From Prochlorococcus sp. AG-418-F08 (GTDB lineage Bacteria; Cyanobacteriota; Cyanobacteriia; PCC-6307; Cyanobiaceae), in the NCBI GenBank assembly GCA_003214295.1, contig QCLV01000001.1, positions 115,893 through 179,892 of the forward strand: a stretch of 64,000 nucleotides of DNA. The letters run 5' to 3'. Numbering within the stretch: position 1 is the first letter of the stretch; every line of letters starts with the position of its first letter. Shown here one piece after another: positions 56,532 to 64,000 of this stretch. The notes beneath the pieces were generated by a model. The model made no database searches. It was not told the DNA's origin and worked only from the letters and a program-made list of their open reading frames with translations. Position numbers and translations under genes: made by a program.

Positions 56532-58055
56532 ATGGGATTGCCTTGGTATCGAGTTCACACAGTAGTTATTAATGACCCAGGTCGACTACTTGCTGTGCAT
56601 CTTATGCATACTGCATTATTAGCCGGCTGGGCCGGCTCTATGGCTCTTTACGAATTAGCCATTTTTGATCCTTCTGATGCTGTCCTGAATCCAATGTGGA
56701 GACAGGGAATGTACGTAATGCCTTTTATGGCAAGATTAGGTATTACAAGTAGTTGGAACGGATGGGATATCACGGGTGCCACAGGAGTCGATCCTGGGTT
56801 CTGGAGTTTTGAAGGTGTCGCTGCCGCGCACATTGTATTTAGTGGACTTTTGATGTTGGCCTCTATTTGGCATTGGACATATTGGGATTTAGATTTATGG
56901 GAAGATTCAAGAACAGGTGAACCAGCTCTTGATTTACCAAGGATTTTTGGAATTCACCTTCTTTTAGCTGGACTTACATGTTTTGGTTTTGGAGCTTTTC
57001 ATTGCGCAAACGTAGGAATCTGGGTTTCCGATCCTTACGGTCTAACGGGTCATGTAGAGCCAGTAGCTCCTTCCTGGGGAGTAGAAGGATTCAACCCTTT
57101 TAATCCAGGAGGAATTGTTGCAAATCATATTGCAGCAGGACTTATGGGGATTATTGGAGGTATTTTTCATATTACCAACAGACCTGGTGAAAGGCTTTAT
57201 AGAGCATTAAAACTTGGCAGTCTTGAAGGAGTTCTAGCTAGTGCACTAGCAGCAGTATTATTTGTATCTTTCGTAGTTTCAGGAACCATGTGGTACGGTT
57301 CAGCAACCACTCCAGTAGAATTGTTTGGCCCTACTAGGTATCAATGGGATTCTGGCTATTTCAAAACTGAAATCAATAGAAGGGTTCAAGCTGCTATAGA
57401 TGATGGCGCCACTAAAGAAGAGGCTTATGCATCTATCCCAGAAAAATTAGCCTTTTACGATTACGTTGGAAATAGCCCTGCTAAAGGTGGATTGTTCAGA
57501 GTTGGGGCTCTTGTTAATGGTGATGGTTTGCCAACAGGTTGGCAAGGTCATATTGCTTTTCAAGATAAAGAAGGGAACGAATTAGAAGTAAGAAGAATTC
57601 CAAATTTCTTTGAAAACTTCCCCGTAATTCTTGAAGATAAAGATGGCAATGTAAGAGCCGATATTCCTTTTAGAAGAGCTGAAGCTAAGTATTCATTTGA
57701 ACAGACTGGCATAACAGCAACTATCTATGGAGGAGACTTAAATGGTCAAACATTTACGGATCCTGCAGTAGTTAAAAGATTAGCTAGAAAAGCGCAGCTT
57801 GGAGAAGCATTCAAGTTTGACAGAGAAACGTACAAATCTGACGGTGTATTCCGAAGCTCTCCAAGAGCGTGGTTTACATATGCGCACTTATGTTTCGGAT
57901 TGCTATTCTTGTTTGGCCATTGGTGGCATGCTTCAAGAACTCTCTATAAAAATTCCTTTGCTGGTATTGATTCAGAGATTGGTGACCAAGTTGAATTTGG
58001 TTTATTCAAGAAACTTGGTGACGAAACCACAAGAAGAATCCCTGGAAGGGTTTAA
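56532..58055 (+). CDS. psbB: Photosystem II CP47 protein PsbB
   Basis: 507-residue inner chlorophyll-binding antenna of [84 protein letters not shown] and [20 protein letters not shown]. Six membrane spans, many His ligands and a large lumenal loop are present. Normal length. psbT follows after 23 bases. Confidence 0.99.
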   Translation: MGLPWYRVHTVVINDPGRLLAVHLMHTALLAGWAGSMALYELAIFDPSDAVLNPMWRQGMYVMPFMARLGITSSWNGWDITGATGVDPGFWSFEGVAAAHIVFSGLLMLASIWHWTYWDLDLWEDSRTGEPALDLPRIFGIHLLLAGLTCFGFGAFHCANVGIWVSDPYGLTGHVEPVAPSWGVEGFNPFNPGGIVANHIAAGLMGIIGGIFHITNRPGERLYRALKLGSLEGVLASALAAVLFVSFVVSGTMWYGSATTPVELFGPTRYQWDSGYFKTEINRRVQAAIDDGATKEEAYASIPEKLAFYDYVGNSPAKGGLFRVGALVNGDGLPTGWQGHIAFQDKEGNELEVRRIPNFFENFPVILEDKDGNVRADIPFRRAEAKYSFEQTGITATIYGGDLNGQTFTDPAVVKRLARKAQLGEAFKFDRETYKSDGVFRSSPRAWFTYAHLCFGLLFLFGHWWHASRTLYKNSFAGIDSEIGDQVEFGLFKKLGDETTRRIPGRV

Positions 58056-58078
58056 ACTTTACTTACTAATTAAATCTT

Positions 58079-58177
58079 ATGGAAGCTTTTGCCTACGTAC
58101 TTATTTTAACTCTAGCAGTAGTTACATTATTCTTTGCTGTCGCCTTTCGAGACCCTCCGAAGTTTGATAGAAAATGA
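58079..58177 (+). CDS. psbT: Photosystem II subunit PsbT
   Basis: 32 residues: [20 protein letters not shown] then [12 protein letters not shown]. Single-span PSII subunit with the conserved F-R-D-P-P-K end. Cotranscribed with psbB; terminator directly after. Confidence 0.97.
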   Translation: MEAFAYVLILTLAVVTLFFAVAFRDPPKFDRK

Positions 58178-58183
58178 ATACAA

Positions 58184-58214
58184 AAAAAACCTCTTGTTAA
58201 AGAGGTTTTTTTTT
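58184..58214 (+). terminator. Terminator of psbB-psbT
   Basis: AAAAAACCTCTT and AAGAGGTTTTTT (about 58185-58212) form a 12-bp stem with a four-base loop, followed by T residues. Closes the psbB-psbT message. Confidence 0.88.
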
Positions 58215-58274
58215 ACTTTTCATAATTAGAAAATTACTTTACTATTAGAGTTAAGATTTCTTTTATTTCGCTAA

Positions 58275-58754
58275 ATGCAGTGTCCAACCTGTCAAAACAC
58301 AGATAGCAGAGTTTTGGAATCGAGATCTGCTGATAGTGGTAAAAGTGTTAGAAGAAGAAGAGAGTGCTTAAATTGCAGTTTTAGATTTACAACTTATGAA
58401 AGAGTTGAAACAATGCCAGTTTCAGTTATTAAAAAAGATGGAAGCAGAGAATTATTTGATAAACAAAAATTATTTACGGGTATATCGAGAGCTTGTGAAA
58501 AAACTAATTTCACCAGTGAATCTATTATGAATTTTGTAGATGGAATTGAATCGAAAATCATTCAAGATACTAATAAAGATATTAAGTCTTCACAAATTGG
58601 GGAGTTAATACTAAAAAGTCTTCGAAAAGAAAACGAAGTGGCATACATAAGATATGCTTCAGTTTACAGAAAATTTAATGGGGTAAAAGATTTTATCTCT
58701 ACTCTTGAATCTCTAAAAGGAAGTTCAAATAACCAATTAGCCTCAATTTTATAA
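58275..58754 (+). CDS. nrdR: Ribonucleotide reductase regulator NrdR
   Basis: 159 residues. Zinc finger [20 protein letters not shown] with [20 protein letters not shown], then the ATP-cone domain ([20 protein letters not shown]). Represses ribonucleotide reductase genes according to dATP level. Complete and of normal length. Confidence 0.96.
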   Translation: MQCPTCQNTDSRVLESRSADSGKSVRRRRECLNCSFRFTTYERVETMPVSVIKKDGSRELFDKQKLFTGISRACEKTNFTSESIMNFVDGIESKIIQDTNKDIKSSQIGELILKSLRKENEVAYIRYASVYRKFNGVKDFISTLESLKGSSNNQLASIL

Positions 58755-58853
58755 ATTTAGCATCTTAAAGTGTAGAATATAAACCACAAGTATATTTTGC
58801 TATTAGTTTGCAGGCTTTTAGCATTCCTTTCTAACTACCATAGGTAGTCTGCG

Positions 58854-59951
58854 ATGTATCAAATGAACGAAAATTCTTCCCAAACCATTAAAGAACTTTC
58901 TGAAGATAATGAAATTAAAAATTTGTCAGAATTAGATAATGATTCAGTACTGCAAAATGAGGGGGATTCTTTCGAGAAAGTTGATATTCCTTCCGCAGAT
59001 TCTTCCTCGAGTAGAAAAGATACAGATTTTGATAATGCAGGCTTCACGCAAGAAGAATTTGCATCACTTTTAGGTAAATATGATTATAACTTCAAGCCAG
59101 GAGATCTCGTAAAGGGAACCGTTTTTGCTCTAGAACCAAAAGGGGCAATGATAGACATAGGCGCAAAAACAGCTGCTTTTATGCCTGTTCAGGAGGTTTC
59201 AATAAATAGGGTTGAAGGACTAAATGATGTTTTACATCCATCAGAAAGCAGAGAATTTTTCATAATGAGCGAAGAAAATGAAGATGGCCAATTAGCACTT
59301 TCGATTAGAAGAATTGAATATCAAAGAGCATGGGAAAGGGTAAGACAGCTCCAAAAAGAAGATGCCACTATTTTTTCTGAAGTTTTTGCAACAAATAGAG
59401 GTGGGGCCCTTGTTAGAGTAGAGGGTTTAAGAGGTTTTATTCCAGGATCTCATATAAGTGCTCGAAAAATTAAAGATGATTTGGAAGGTGAGTACCTGCC
59501 TTTAAAATTTCTTGAAGTTGATGAAGAGAGAAACAGGTTAGTATTAAGCCATAGAAGAGCCCTGGTAGAGAAAAAAATGAATAGACTTGAGGTAGGGGAA
59601 GTTGTTGTAGGTTCTGTTAAGGGTATTAAACCCTACGGAGCTTTTATTGATATTGGTGGGGTAAGTGGTTTATTACATATTTCAGAGATCAGTCACGAAC
59701 ACATAGAGACTCCTCATAATGTTTTAAATGTAAATGATCAAATGAAGGTTATGATAATTGATCTTGACTCTGAAAGAGGAAGAATTTCACTATCTACAAA
59801 AGCATTAGAACCTGAACCAGGAGATATGTTAACAGACCCTCAAAAAGTTTTTAGTAAAGCTGAAGAAATGGCTGCAAAATACAAGCAAATGTTATTTGAG
59901 CAAACTGACGATAATGAAGAACTTTCCTCAGCTTCAGCAGAAACAGTCTAA
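58854..59951 (+). CDS. rpsA: Ribosomal protein S1
   Basis: 365 residues, three S1 RNA-binding domains: FKPGDLVKGTVFALEPKGAM at about 80, ATIFSEVFATNRGGALVRVE at about 165 and VGEVVVGSVKGIKPYGAFID at about 250, with an acidic N-terminal tail (about 70 residues). This three-domain form is typical of cyanobacteria. Start may be 58854 or the ATG three codons later. Confidence 0.95.
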   Translation: MYQMNENSSQTIKELSEDNEIKNLSELDNDSVLQNEGDSFEKVDIPSADSSSSRKDTDFDNAGFTQEEFASLLGKYDYNFKPGDLVKGTVFALEPKGAMIDIGAKTAAFMPVQEVSINRVEGLNDVLHPSESREFFIMSEENEDGQLALSIRRIEYQRAWERVRQLQKEDATIFSEVFATNRGGALVRVEGLRGFIPGSHISARKIKDDLEGEYLPLKFLEVDEERNRLVLSHRRALVEKKMNRLEVGEVVVGSVKGIKPYGAFIDIGGVSGLLHISEISHEHIETPHNVLNVNDQMKVMIIDLDSERGRISLSTKALEPEPGDMLTDPQKVFSKAEEMAAKYKQMLFEQTDDNEELSSASAETV

Positions 59952-60049
59952 ATACGCCATATTATTGAAAAGTATTTTAATTTACAATCATTGATAAGTA
60001 GTGACAGCCTAATTTAGGATACTGTTTAATATTCTTAAATAATATTAAA

Positions 60050-61291
60050 ATGAGTGATTTTATTTTCACTTCTGAATCTGTAACTGAAGGCCATCCTGAC
60101 AAAATATGTGATCAAATCAGTGACGCTGTTTTAGATGCTTTATTAACAGAAGATCCAGAAAGTAGAGTTGCATGTGAAACTGTAGTGAATACTGGTCTGT
60201 GTTTACTTACCGGAGAAATAACTTCAAAAGCAAAAGTTGACTATATAAAACTTGTCAGAAATGTGATTAGAAACATTGGATATGAAGGTTATAAAGCAGG
60301 AGGATTTGACGCAAATAGTTGTGCTGTTTTAGTAGCCCTTGACGAGCAATCTCCTGACATTTCACAGGGAGTAAATGAAGCAGATGATGTTAACGATGAT
60401 TTGGAAAACAATACTGGAGCTGGTGACCAAGGCATTATGTTTGGCTATGCATGCGATGAGACTCCTGAATTGATGCCCTTACCAATTAGTTTGGCTCATA
60501 GATTAGCCCTTCAACTTGCCAAAGTAAGGCATGAAAAAGTCCTTAATTATCTTTTTCCTGATGGCAAAACTCAAGTTAGTATTAATTACGAAAAAGGGGT
60601 GCCAGTATCAATAAATACCATTTTGATTTCAACTCAACATGATTCTGAGATTGATGGTATTACAAATGAAAATGAAATTCGTCAAAGAATTAAAGAAGAC
60701 TTATGGACAAATGTTGTGATTCCCGCTACTGAAGATTTAGAAATCAAACCAGACATTCACAAAACAAGATTTCTAGTAAACCCCACGGGCAAATTTGTCG
60801 TAGGAGGTCCTCAAGGAGATGCCGGCCTTACTGGCAGAAAAATTATTGTTGATACTTATGGTGGATATGCTAGACACGGTGGTGGGGCATTTTCGGGAAA
60901 AGATCCCACAAAAGTCGATAGATCAGCCGCTTATGCAGCTCGTTATGTGGCTAAAAGTATAGTTAAGGCAAAATTGGCCAAAAAAGCAGAAGTACAATTA
61001 AGTTATGCAATTGGTGTTGCAAAACCGATTTCCATTCTCGTTGAAACTTTTGATACTGGTGTTATTTCACAAGCTAATTTAACTGAGCTTATTCAAAAGC
61101 ACTTTGATTTAAGACCTGCAGCAATAATAAAAGAATTTAACTTAAGAAATCTACCAAAACATATGGGAGGTACATTCTTTAGAAAGACGGCTTCCTATGG
61201 ACATTTTGGCAGAAGAGATCTTGAGCTCCCTTGGGAAAATGTTAAAGAAAAAGCAGCCGAATTAGAAGAGGCATCCAAAATTTTTCTATAA
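60050..61291 (+). CDS. metK: S-adenosylmethionine synthetase
   Basis: 413 residues. [100 protein letters not shown]. All substrate and metal motifs intact. No SAM riboswitch pattern was seen in the 98-base upstream gap. The broken sugar kinase starts 12 bases downstream. Confidence 0.98.
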   Translation: MSDFIFTSESVTEGHPDKICDQISDAVLDALLTEDPESRVACETVVNTGLCLLTGEITSKAKVDYIKLVRNVIRNIGYEGYKAGGFDANSCAVLVALDEQSPDISQGVNEADDVNDDLENNTGAGDQGIMFGYACDETPELMPLPISLAHRLALQLAKVRHEKVLNYLFPDGKTQVSINYEKGVPVSINTILISTQHDSEIDGITNENEIRQRIKEDLWTNVVIPATEDLEIKPDIHKTRFLVNPTGKFVVGGPQGDAGLTGRKIIVDTYGGYARHGGGAFSGKDPTKVDRSAAYAARYVAKSIVKAKLAKKAEVQLSYAIGVAKPISILVETFDTGVISQANLTELIQKHFDLRPAAIIKEFNLRNLPKHMGGTFFRKTASYGHFGRRDLELPWENVKEKAAELEEASKIFL

Positions 61292-61303
61292 CAAATTCTC
61301 TTT

Positions 61304-62534
61304 ATGCCTGATAATTTTTATGGTGGGTTAGATTTTGGAACCAGCGGTGCAAGAATATCTATAATTGATCCTCATAAAGAATTGGTATATTCAAGTTCAG
61401 TGCCTTATTTATACAACTTTGAAAATCCAAATTCTTGGATCAAATCTTGTAAAAAACTATTAGATAGTTTACCTATCAGGGTAAGAAGTAATCTTAAAAA
61501 ATTAGCTATATCTGGGACTTCTGGAACTTTGACAGCATGCAATTTTAAAGGGGAGCCTATTGGGGATGCGATACCATATCACCAAGCATGTAATGAACAT
61601 AAAATTCTTCTTGAATCGTTAACTTCTAAAGAAGAACATTTACGAACCCCATACAGCAGTCTCGCAAAAGCTTTAAATCTTATAGATAAATATGGGACAA
61701 ATATACTTCTAAGACATCAATCTGATTGGATAACTGGCTGGTTTTTAAAAAGATTGGACTTATGGCGAAGAAGGTAACAATCTCAAACTTGGCTGGGATT
61801 TAACAAAAGAATCGTGGCCAAAAAGCTATCTGAATACTTCATGGCAAAAATGCTTGCCTCAAATAATTCAAAGTGGAAAAATTATTGGACAAATAAATCC
61901 TGATTTAGCAGAAAGATTTAACTTAAATAAGAAATTAATATTAATCTCGGGCACCACTGATTCTAATGCGAGTTTAATAGCTGCAAATTTAGGCAAAGAA
62001 GATGGACTTACAGTTTTAGGGACTACTATTGTAGTTAAAAAAATTATTAATAAGCAAATAAATGAGCAAGGAATTACAACCCATAGAGTTTGTGGCGATT
62101 GGATCTGTGGAGGAGCATCAAACGCTGGATGTGGTATTCTGTCTGAATTCTATTCTGATTTAGAAATAAAGGAACTCAGTCGACAAATAAATCCAACAAA
62201 AAACACCTCTTTAAATCTTTTACCTCTTAATAGTAAGGGAGAGAGATTTCCTATTAATAATTCTAATTTAGAACCTATTCTTGGACCTAGACCAGTAAGC
62301 GACTCACTTTATTTACATGCATTATTCGAGGGACTAGCAAACATTGAATTGAAAGGATGGGAAAAACTGCAAGAACTAACAGGTTCACTTCCAAAAAAAA
62401 TTATTACTATTGGTGGAGGATCAAAAAACCCTCAATGGAGAAAAATAAGAGAAAAAATTATAAATATACCAATAGTTTCATGTAATAAAACTTCTTCATT
62501 TGGCACTGCCTTATTAGCCATTAATGGAAGCTAA
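61304..62534 (+). pseudogene. FGGY-family sugar kinase interrupted by a frameshift
   Basis: The first 157 codons (GGLDFGTSGARISIIDPHKE, LAISGTSGTLTACNFKGEPI, SDWITGWFLK) end at a premature stop at 61777. The remaining coding sequence continues in the +1 frame with DWTYGEEGNNLKLGWDLTKE and on to ILISGTTDSNASLIAANLGK, VCGDWICGGASNAGCGI and IITIGGGSKNPQWRKI, ending at 62534. Removing one A from the five-A run at 61747-61751 restores one continuous kinase of about 409 residues. It is xylulokinase-like; substrate unknown. Alternatives are a sequencing error or programmed slippage. Confidence 0.85.
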
Positions 62535-62624
62535 TAATTTTTAGATATTTGATGAAGATATAAAATTTTTTAATGAAAAGGGTTTCACAAACTACACATC
62601 TTAATTTAAAGTATATAGGTTAGA

Positions 62625-62697
62625 GCCGGGATAGCTCAGTTGGTAGAGCAGGCGACTGAAAATCGCCGTGTCCCCAGTTCAAATCTGGGTCCTGGCA
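62625..62697 (+). tRNA. tRNA-Phe (GAA)
   Basis: 73 bases: acceptor GCCGGGA/TCCTGGC (one G-T pair), anticodon loop CTGAAAA gives GAA, T arm CCCAG-TTCAAAT-CTGGG. Intact. Its 3' 20 bases plus following 7 are repeated exactly at 63631-63657, marking it as an integration site. Confidence 0.96.
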
Positions 62698-62704
62698 CCT
62701 TTAA
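62678..62704 (+). repeat. Left attachment-like direct repeat (in tRNA-Phe)
   Basis: 27 bases beginning TTCAAATCTGGGTCCTGGCA, identical to 63631-63657. Covers the T loop, 3' T stem, 3' acceptor strand and discriminator of tRNA-Phe and seven bases beyond. Four of the five preceding bases are also alike (CCAG against CCAA). Confidence 0.9.
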
Positions 62705-62717
62705 TTAAGGTCTAATT

Positions 62718-62742
62718 AAGCATCTCTATGAGGTGCTTTTTT
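62718..62742 (+). terminator. Terminator after tRNA-Phe, inside the element
   Basis: AAGCATCTC pairs with GAGGTGCTT (one T-G pair) around a TAT loop, followed by T residues. It supplies an end for the tRNA transcript within the inserted DNA. Confidence 0.75.
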
Positions 62743-62931
62743 AGTGCTTATATGCATTTATAGCAGTGTCTTAGGTATCGTTGATATAAAAACACACAGG
62801 TAATATGGCACGCCTCTGAGTGGCATATTATTGGTATGGAACTGGTATTGAACACTGTGCGATTTCTGCATCTGCGAAGAAACAACAAAAGTTCCATACT
62901 TCCTTATTCATTTATAAACAAGACATAAGAA

Positions 62932-63462
62932 ATGAAATTTGTTATCGCAAGCATTACTTCCTTTTTCATTACTATGAGTGTTGCTGGTCAATATAAAAAA
63001 GTTAATAGTGAAGAATATTGTCATTTAGCAAGTAGGGAATATCCCGAAACTTTTATCCAGATTAAAACTATTAGGGATAATTTCTACTTTAGGGGTATCC
63101 TTTTTCATAAAGGGAATCCTATACGAGCACTTTGGTTCACTCAATCAAATGGGTATGGCAGCAAGTGGTGGGGATATGATGAGGATAAAGAATATTACGG
63201 AGGCAAACGTGGTGGGAGATTACTGGAGTTCCGAGGAAATACTCCATTAAGGTCTTTTCCTAATCATGTTCAATCAAATTCAAAGAGAAAGATTGATAGA
63301 CAATTTATCCTTATCGGTTTAGGTGGAGACCTCTATTACGAACAAAAAAAGACTGATAGTGGATACAAATTTCCATGGCGTGAGGATGGTTTTGAGTTAT
63401 TAAAGGCAGCAGAAGGATACTTCTCTGCAGAAGACGGGTGCAAACAATTTTTAAATCGTTAA
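62932..63462 (+). CDS. Unknown exported protein, cargo of the tRNA-Phe element
   Basis: 176 residues. An N-terminal hydrophobic stretch (KFVIASITSFFITMSVAGQY) is a probable signal peptide. The mature part contains EEYCHLASREYPETFIQIKT, FRGILFHKGNPIRALWFTQS, YGSKWWGYDEDKEYYGG and a second Cys near the end (AEDGCKQFL), so one disulfide is possible. Aromatic and glycine-rich centre, no enzymatic motif recognised. It is the only gene between the attachment-like repeats, so any benefit of the element must come from it or from RNA. Confidence 0.7.
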   Translation: MKFVIASITSFFITMSVAGQYKKVNSEEYCHLASREYPETFIQIKTIRDNFYFRGILFHKGNPIRALWFTQSNGYGSKWWGYDEDKEYYGGKRGGRLLEFRGNTPLRSFPNHVQSNSKRKIDRQFILIGLGGDLYYEQKKTDSGYKFPWREDGFELLKAAEGYFSAEDGCKQFLNR

Positions 63463-63630
63463 TCAAGTTTGAAATGTGAATAATTTTATTCAACCTTTTC
63501 ACAATAGAAGTATGGAACCAGTATGAAACCACATGCTTAGACGCCAAAATATGCCTTATTTAGTATAGTTTTGATACTAAAATCACTAGATTTTTGATTT
63601 ATTTTGCTTAATTAAGGAGCACCTATCCAA

Positions 63631-63657
63631 TTCAAATCTGGGTCCTGGCACCTTTAA
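63631..63657 (+). repeat. Right attachment-like direct repeat
   Basis: Second exact copy of the 27-base tRNA-Phe 3' sequence, here without any tRNA body. Followed directly by the terminator hairpin at 63656-63681. Confidence 0.9.
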
Positions 63658-63681
63658 AACCCTGTCAAAGATGGGGTTTTA
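63656..63681 (+). terminator. Original tRNA-Phe terminator, displaced
   Basis: AAAACCC (63656-63662) pairs with GGGTTTT (63674-63680), then ATATTT. Its position just beyond the second repeat copy indicates it was the ancestral tRNA-Phe terminator before insertion. Confidence 0.7.
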
Positions 63682-63725
63682 TATTTACTAGTCTTTTTTC
63701 TTTCTTTTTTTACAATTCAAAATTT

Positions 63726-64000
63726 TTAGTTTTCAACTCTGCAGACTTGACCAATAACACCCAAAATTAGTTTATCTCCATCTGGATCTTGCCAATCAGC
63801 TAAATCATTGAAATTACTATTTACTTCATCTATAGAAACATCGACGTCTCTAAATGATTTTTCAAAACAATTTATATCCATTGTATAGAGAATATCCTTA
63901 GTAATTTCACTTTTTGTTTTGGGAATAAATTTACTCAATACTCTCACAGAACCATCTTCATTCCTTTTAATACTTTGTCTATCCCATAACTGTTCTCCAT
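63726..64000 (-). CDS. Hypothetical protein, C-terminal part
   Basis: Open through the right edge of the window; 5' end not present. Visible C-terminal 91 residues read GEQLWDRQSIKRNEDGSVRV, LSKFIPKTKSEITKDILYTM, DINCFEKSFRDVDVSIDEVN and end VIGQVCRVEN. The pattern (W-D-x-x-S-I-x-R, V-R-V-x-S-K-F, M-x-I-N-C) recalls small exported surface-adhesin-E-like proteins of cyanobacteria, a tentative resemblance. A GTG at 63947 is an internal codon, not the start. Confidence 0.6.
   Translation of the reverse strand, partial: GEQLWDRQSIKRNEDGSVRVLSKFIPKTKSEITKDILYTMDINCFEKSFRDVDVSIDEVNSNFNDLADWQDPDGDKLILGVIGQVCRVEN

Larger units (their letters stand above)
62678..63657. mobile_element. Small tRNA-Phe-integrated element without recombinase
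   Basis: An exact 27-bp direct repeat of the tRNA-Phe 3' end and its downstream TTTAA bounds about 950 bp. The original tRNA terminator (AAAACCC...GGGTTTT) is found right after the second copy, not after the tRNA itself, as expected if DNA was inserted between them. The inside carries one gene, its own terminator after the tRNA, and repeated TATGGAAC motifs. No integrase is encoded, so mobilisation would depend on a recombinase in trans, or the element is a deletion remnant. The duplication is seen directly; mobility is inferred. Confidence 0.75.

Noticed and set aside
59952..60049. SAM riboswitch upstream of metK
   Set aside because: The 98-base gap lacks the conserved helices and sequence of known SAM riboswitch classes.

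Overview
This window looks like a high-light-adapted Prochlorococcus chromosome. It is very AT-rich and tightly packed. It carries alpha-cyanobacterial photosynthesis genes (psaE, psbB-psbT, psbM, petB-petD), the cyanobacterial nitrogen regulators pipX and pipY, a single rRNA operon with tRNA-Ile and tRNA-Ala in the spacer, and many very small proteins of the kind typical of this genus. The assignment comes from gene content and protein resemblance; no database search was possible.

Layout. 1-11.5 kb is core genome: the start of an acyl-CoA synthetase, lipB, a long hibernation factor, a DeoC-like protein, recO, a glycosyltransferase, then a long minus-strand block (proC, sepF, pipY, pipX, an ECF/CbiQ-type membrane protein, der, a DUF1823 protein, cobI, miaE, aroQ). 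11.57-13.4 kb starts with tRNA-Tyr and tRNA-Thr(GGU), followed by a broken tyrosine-recombinase N-terminus and a GC-richer block with a SIMPL-domain protein; it reads as the scar of an integrated element. 13.7-36.5 kb is an accessory-like region. It is dominated by small proteins (DUF3303, DUF3764, DUF1651, Nif11, DUF3104, many one-helix membrane peptides) with islands of recognisable enzymes: cupin, thiD, tenA, photolyase, proline iminopeptidase, CPBP protease, arfB, PrxQ, tatA, a CRTISO-like oxidoreductase and a plastoquinol terminal oxidase. A candidate structured RNA with its own terminator lies near 22.5 kb. 36.5-41 kb has a GNAT acetyltransferase, aldehyde dehydrogenase, LysM protein, psaE and mutM. 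41-46.1 kb is the rRNA operon on the minus strand. 46.7-62.5 kb is core again: neutral invertase, petD/petB divergent from ctpA, an HD-domain protein, minCDE, tRNA-Thr(UGU), tsaC, prmC, psbM, ferredoxin, psbB-psbT, nrdR, rpsA, metK and a frameshifted FGGY sugar kinase.

The most striking structure is at 62.6-63.7 kb. An intact tRNA-Phe is followed, about 950 bp later, by an exact 27-bp copy of its own 3' end. Between the copies lie one unknown gene for a probably exported protein, a separate terminator and repeated short motifs. This is what integration of a tiny element without its own recombinase into tRNA-Phe would leave. Together with the recombinase remnant beside tRNA-Thr(GGU), it gives two tRNA-linked integration scars in 64 kb, which fits what is known of tRNA-anchored mobile elements (tycheposons and satellites) in Prochlorococcus.

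Functional links: PipX and PipY tie nitrogen/2-oxoglutarate signalling to pyridoxal-phosphate homeostasis; SepF and MinCDE act in division-site placement; PsbB, PsbT, PsbM, PsaE, PetB, PetD, CtpA and PTOX build, maintain or relieve the photosynthetic electron chain; ThiD and TenA salvage thiamin pyrimidine; RecO, MutM and photolyase protect DNA.
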